DNA of 19,658 nt. It comes from JAAYUK01 sp035319145 (GTDB lineage: Bacteria > Nitrospirota > Thermodesulfovibrionia > Thermodesulfovibrionales > Dissulfurispiraceae). Numbering within the stretch: the stretch's first letter is position 1; the number at the start of each line of letters is the position of its first letter. A program made the position numbers and the translations under genes. The notes under the pieces were generated by a model. That model saw nothing but the letters and a program-made list of their open reading frames with translations. It did no database searches and had not been told where the DNA came from. The stretch is from contig DATHDH010000201.1 of assembly GCA_035319145.1 (NCBI GenBank), positions 1-19,658 on the forward strand. Direction: 5' to 3'. Positions 16,667-19,658 of this stretch are shown one piece after another.

Positions 16667-16701
16667 AAGAGGGGACGGCCCATCGCGGGCCGCCCCTCTT
16701 T
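16667..16701. terminator. strong hairpin between converging genes, likely bidirectional terminator
   Basis: CGGCCC (16676-16681) pairs with GGGCCG (16687-16692) around a five-base loop. After one bulged A (16675), AAGAGGGG (16667-16674) pairs with CCCCTCTT (16693-16700). The stem is 14 pairs in all. The T tract on the + side is short (TTTGT). Its place between speE and the minus-strand gene suggests it ends both. Confidence 0.75.
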
Positions 16702-16762
16702 GTGGTCAATGCAACAAAGTAGCCTTTTATGTCTCTGCACATACAGGCGGGCTGCAATGTCA

Positions 16763-17356
16763 TTACTTCAATTTGTATTCTTTCAGTTCATAGTTGGTGC
16801 CTTTGATTATTTGCTTAACCTCAGGCGAATACCAATAGGTATGAGAGGCAATAACCGCCTGTTTTAGTTGAGTACGCCGCTCCGCGGTTATCTTATATGC
16901 CATGAATTCGCCGGCAGGAACTTTAATTTTTTCATATGCATCAACATTGAAAAGTATTCTATGAGTATATTTTGCGCCCGCATATCCACCTTCATAAAAC
17001 TCAGTCCATGTTTTCCCAACAGTTAATGGGAATTTAAGTATCGGGCCTGGATAGCCCTTTACGTTCCCAACGGTTGTCAGATTCTTGTCCTTGAGATGTG
17101 GTTTTCCGTTCCATGTAAATGCGTAATTGCCGTTTTGTTCGCCAACATATTCAAGTCTGTTGTCTTTTACGTCTGACGCGTCAGCGCTTGGTTCCGTCTC
17201 CGTCGACCCGGTTTTTACAAAGATCCAATAATCGCCGGCTGAGTATGCTGGCTGCTCCGCTTGGTGCCCCTCTGCAAAGGCACCGAATGTCAATATCAAT
17301 GCTGTTGCGGCTGTCGCGAAAATGACTAACGCTCCCATCGACCACCTTGTTTGCAT
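16763..17356 (-). CDS. predicted secreted protein of unknown function
   Basis: A 197-residue protein with an N-terminal signal peptide: basic start (MQTRWS), hydrophobic core to about residue 25, and a likely signal peptidase I site after AFA in FGAFAEGHQ. There is no lipobox cysteine. The mature part is polar, with many aromatic and Gly residues (SAGDYWIFVK, VGKTWTEFYEGGYAG, KVPAGEFMAYKI), in keeping with a beta-rich periplasmic or surface domain. I recognise no named family and see no cofactor or catalytic motif. AAGGAGGG lies six bases before the ATG, so the start is well supported. It is the only gene here on the minus strand and is AT-rich: bases 16921-16980 hold 18 G+C in 60, against 38 in 60 for bases 16021-16080 within speE. 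This suggests separate ancestry. Confidence 0.85.
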   Translation of the reverse strand: MQTRWSMGALVIFATAATALILTFGAFAEGHQAEQPAYSAGDYWIFVKTGSTETEPSADASDVKDNRLEYVGEQNGNYAFTWNGKPHLKDKNLTTVGNVKGYPGPILKFPLTVGKTWTEFYEGGYAGAKYTHRILFNVDAYEKIKVPAGEFMAYKITAERRTQLKQAVIASHTYWYSPEVKQIIKGTNYELKEYKLK

Positions 17357-17388
17357 TTTTCCCTCCTTAAGGGCTATTTAATATTTGC

Positions 17389-17448
17389 ATTGTATCAGCT
17401 TTTGCGAATCAGAGCTACGATAATGATCGCTCTTTGAACTGCTGTCAA
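17389..17448 (-). promoter_or_regulatory. promoter candidates of the secreted-protein gene
   Basis: Two overlapping options are visible on the minus strand. TGATACAAT (17397 down to 17389) is an extended -10 placing the transcript start about 26 bases before the ATG. Further out, TTGACA (17448-17443), a 17-base spacer and CATTAT (17425-17420) form a sigma-70-like promoter. I cannot tell which is used. Confidence 0.45.
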
Positions 17449-17516
17449 TACAGGAGAGTTCAGACAAACAGGCAGCAAATATAACTTATTGAAAATATGA
17501 TAAAAATAATTGTTTC

Positions 17517-17546
17517 TTGACATGTGTCCCATCAAGTTGCTAGACT
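17517..17546 (+). promoter_or_regulatory. sigma-70-like promoter of hrcA-grpE-dnaK
   Basis: TTGACA (17517-17522) is separated by 18 bases from TAGACT (17541-17546), four of six matches to TATAAT. The start point would fall near 17553, within the CIRCE operator, so bound HrcA would block initiation. Confidence 0.6.
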
Positions 17547-17547
17547 G

Positions 17548-17574
17548 TTAGCACTCAGAGAAGGTGAGTGCTAA
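17548..17574 (+). promoter_or_regulatory. CIRCE operator (HrcA-binding inverted repeat)
   Basis: TTAGCACTC-N9-GAGTGCTAA is a perfect match to the CIRCE consensus. The nine-base spacer contains the ribosome site GAAGG, and the last A of the repeat is the first base of the hrcA ATG. HrcA bound here would repress hrcA-grpE-dnaK until heat stress sequesters GroEL and HrcA loses activity. Confidence 0.96.
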
Positions 17575-18638
17575 TGACATTAAGAGACTACATAAGCGAC
17601 CTGGATGAGCGGAGCAGGCAGGTTCTGTTTGCGGTTATAGAGAGCTATATTCATAAGCCCGAACCGGTTGGCTCGCGCTTTGTAACCAAGAAATACTCGA
17701 TCGGATTTTCTCCTGCCACAATCAGAAATATAATGTCCGATCTCGAAGATCTTGGGCTGCTTGCCCAGCCGCATACATCGGCGGGGCGGATACCTACTGA
17801 TAGAGGTTACCGTTGTTATGTCGATTCCTTGTTGAGGCCGACAGGCCAGCTCGAAAGCGATATTTATAGGGAACTTATGCGGGAATTCTCTTCAAGCGTC
17901 GAGGCAGTGAGGAATGACTTGGCACATATGTTTCATGAGGTGACCGACGCGCTGTCGAGGATGTCCAATTATGTCGGTGTCGTGCTGCCGCCGAAGCCCG
18001 AGCAGACGGTCTTCCAGCGCATAGACCTCATGAAATACCGCGACGGTCACGTTGTCGCTGTTCTCATGACGGATCAGGGGATGATGAGAAACAAGATGAT
18101 TCAGGTCTCCCCGGAGCTTTCTCAGGATGACCTGACCCGCATTGCCGACTACCTGAATTCCGAATATCGCGGGAGGACCGTTGACGAGATTGCCGAGCAC
18201 CTTGTTGCGCTTGTGCATGATGAGAAGGCGCTCTGGGACCGCTTGATAGCGCGGGCTATCGAGGTCTGTCAGCAGGCCCTGAATTTTAATAAGGACGACT
18301 TGTATATTTCCGGACTCTATGACGCCATGGATCTTCCGGATTTCGCGGATATCGGGAGGATACGGCAGCTTTCCAAGGCGATCAAGGACAAGCATGTCAT
18401 CCTGAAATTGCTTGACGAATTTTCACGCCATGAGGGCGTGCAGGTGCTTATCGGCGGCGAGAGTCTTGTGTCCGACCTGAGCAATCTGAGCATTGTGGCC
18501 GCACCGTACCGCGAAGGAGAGCGTTCGCTGGGTGTTGTCGCCGTGATAGGACCGACGCGGATGGATTATTCCAAGGCTATTATCATGGTCGATTCCGTTG
18601 CACGATATGTTTCACGCGCACTTGAAGACCAGCGGTAA
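17574..18638 (+). CDS. hrcA: heat-inducible transcription repressor HrcA
   Basis: Repressor of class I heat-shock genes that binds CIRCE and depends on GroEL for folding. The 354-residue product fits the family (about 340-350). The N-terminal winged helix (about residues 1-90) has the family segments EPVGSR and FSPATIRNIMSDLEDLGLLAQPHTSAGRIPTD, the recognition region, here split by family convention into wing and helix; a GAF-like domain and the C-terminal IGPTRMDY motif follow. I chose ATG 17574, served by GAAGG inside the operator; GTG 17568 would add two residues. Control is autoregulatory through the CIRCE that overlaps the start. grpE follows after 21 bases. Confidence 0.95.
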   Translation: MTLRDYISDLDERSRQVLFAVIESYIHKPEPVGSRFVTKKYSIGFSPATIRNIMSDLEDLGLLAQPHTSAGRIPTDRGYRCYVDSLLRPTGQLESDIYRELMREFSSSVEAVRNDLAHMFHEVTDALSRMSNYVGVVLPPKPEQTVFQRIDLMKYRDGHVVAVLMTDQGMMRNKMIQVSPELSQDDLTRIADYLNSEYRGRTVDEIAEHLVALVHDEKALWDRLIARAIEVCQQALNFNKDDLYISGLYDAMDLPDFADIGRIRQLSKAIKDKHVILKLLDEFSRHEGVQVLIGGESLVSDLSNLSIVAAPYREGERSLGVVAVIGPTRMDYSKAIIMVDSVARYVSRALEDQR

Positions 18639-18659
18639 TTCGGAACAGAGGAGATTTGA

Positions 18660-19229
18660 ATGAAGGACAGGCATCATAAAGAAAAAGAATACCATGAGCA
18701 GAAGCACAAAGAGCCGGGAACGACAGTCGGTGTTGAGCAGGAAACTTCGGAGCAGGAAGCCGTTGATTCCGTCAAGGATATTGCCGCTGAACTCAAGGAG
18801 GCGCAGGATCGCTATATTCGTCTCTACGCGGATTTCGAGAATTATAAGAAGAAGACCATCAAAGACAAAGAAGAATTGATCAAATATGCTAATGAATCGC
18901 TCTTGTTTGAGCTGCTGACGGCCATCGACAATCTTGAAATGGCGCTGAAGCATGCGAAAGATCAGGCCGACGGAAATGCGGTCGATCCCCTGGTGACCGG
19001 CGTCGACAATACGCTTCGCGGACTGGGCAAGGTGCTCGAGAAATTCGGACTGACGCCGATTGAAGTGGCAGGACAGCCCTTCGACCCGACGTATCATCAC
19101 GCGATGGCTCAGATCGAACGCGACGACATCGAAAGCGGCATGGTAGTTGAGGAGTTCAGGAAGGGATATCAGTTTAAAGATAAGGTGTTGAGGCCGTCAA
19201 TGGTCTCGGTGTCCAAGAAATCGGCATAA
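18660..19229 (+). CDS. grpE: nucleotide exchange factor GrpE
   Basis: Releases ADP from DnaK and so drives the Hsp70 cycle in the cytoplasm. The 189 residues have a charged, disordered N-terminus (about 1-40, rich in His, Lys and Glu), a long coiled coil (about 40-100, with the RLYADFENYKKKT segment) and a C-terminal beta domain with the family motifs FDPTYHHAM and GYQFKDKVLRPSMVSVSK. The ATG has a good site, AGAGGAG, six bases upstream. It lies between hrcA and dnaK in the CIRCE-controlled operon. Confidence 0.95.
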   Translation: MKDRHHKEKEYHEQKHKEPGTTVGVEQETSEQEAVDSVKDIAAELKEAQDRYIRLYADFENYKKKTIKDKEELIKYANESLLFELLTAIDNLEMALKHAKDQADGNAVDPLVTGVDNTLRGLGKVLEKFGLTPIEVAGQPFDPTYHHAMAQIERDDIESGMVVEEFRKGYQFKDKVLRPSMVSVSKKSA

Positions 19230-19267
19230 ATAAACGAAAAAGCGAAAAGCATAACAAGGAGGCTACG

Positions 19268-19658
19268 ATGGCTAAAGCAGTAGGAATAGATCTTGGAACA
19301 ACAAACTCGGTCGTATCAGTCGTGATGGGCGGCGAGACCGTTGTTATTCCCAATCAGGAAGGCAACCGGACAACCCCTTCGGTTGTTGCATTTACGGAGA
19401 AAGGTGAGCGACTTGTGGGGCAGGTTGCAAAGCGGCAGGCCATAACGAATCCGGAAAATACCATATTTTCGATTAAACGTCTTATGGGCCGGAAATTCAA
19501 GTCTCCCGAAGTCGATCATGCGAGGAAGCGCCTGCCATACCATATAGTCGAGGCGCCGAACGGCGATGCGCATGTCGAAATCCGCGGGAAGAAATATTCG
19601 CCGCCCGAAATTTCAGCCATGATTCTTCAAAAGCTGAAACAGGCTGCTGAAGACTATC
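19268..19658 (+). CDS. dnaK: molecular chaperone DnaK (Hsp70), 5' part
   Basis: The first 130 residues of the Hsp70 ATPase domain; the gene runs past the end of the window. It opens with the phosphate-1 motif AVGIDLGTTNSVVSV and continues with the conserved NQEGNRTTPSVVAF, VGQVAKRQA, TIFSIKRLMGRKF and PEISAMILQKLK. AAGGAGG sits five bases before the ATG. It is the third gene of the CIRCE-controlled operon; dnaJ, if it follows, is outside the window. Confidence 0.97.
   Translation, partial: MAKAVGIDLGTTNSVVSVVMGGETVVIPNQEGNRTTPSVVAFTEKGERLVGQVAKRQAITNPENTIFSIKRLMGRKFKSPEVDHARKRLPYHIVEAPNGDAHVEIRGKKYSPPEISAMILQKLKQAAEDY

Noticed and set aside
1..19658. tRNA, rRNA, insertion sequence, prophage or CRISPR features
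   Set aside because: No cloverleaf, rRNA segment, transposase or integrase gene, or regularly spaced repeat was seen when reading both strands.

Overview
The window reads as a continuous stretch of chromosome from a Gram-negative, probably anaerobic bacterium of the Desulfobacterota or Nitrospirota type. This assignment is an inference. It rests on a complex I/Mrp-like antiporter gene run of the kind common in those groups, a fold-type III ornithine decarboxylase paired with SpeE, the MEP isoprenoid genes and an hrcA-grpE-dnaK order with a CIRCE element. Most of it is moderately GC-rich, tightly packed core metabolism on the + strand. I see no phage, transposon, CRISPR array, tRNA or rRNA.

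Layout. (1) Bases 1-5533 are the distal part of a respiratory operon: the end of one NuoL/MrpD-like antiporter subunit, a small two-helix membrane protein, a second NuoL/MrpD-like subunit, then NuoM and NuoN, all overlapping by 1-8 bases. (2) Bases 5616-8681 hold guaB and guaA, the two steps from IMP to GMP, behind an extended -10 promoter. Two inverted repeats follow guaA. (3) Bases 8838-12530 hold a farnesyl-diphosphate synthase, dxs and a TlyA-type rRNA methyltransferase. (4) Bases 12558-14507 hold a two-gene cassette: a TIGR04222-like membrane protein with a Cys/Gly-rich C-terminal tail, abutting a radical SAM/SPASM protein. The two frames are the same and are separated only by one TGA. 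(5) Bases 14573-16701 hold a polyamine pair (ornithine-type decarboxylase and spermidine-synthase-like enzyme), closed by a strong hairpin. (6) Bases 16763-17448 hold a minus-strand gene for an unrecognised secreted protein of clearly lower GC, with its own promoter candidates. (7) Bases 17517-19658 hold the heat-shock operon hrcA-grpE-dnaK (dnaK runs off the end), controlled by a perfect CIRCE operator.

The best candidate for something undescribed is region 4. A tail with Cys at 272, 276, 283 and 286 in a Gly background lies next to an enzyme of the class that modifies Cys/Gly-rich peptides. The Gly codons of the tail also supply the ribosome-binding site of the enzyme. The second point of interest is the antiporter run, where one subunit has Asn in place of the central TM7 lysine and of a neighbouring His.
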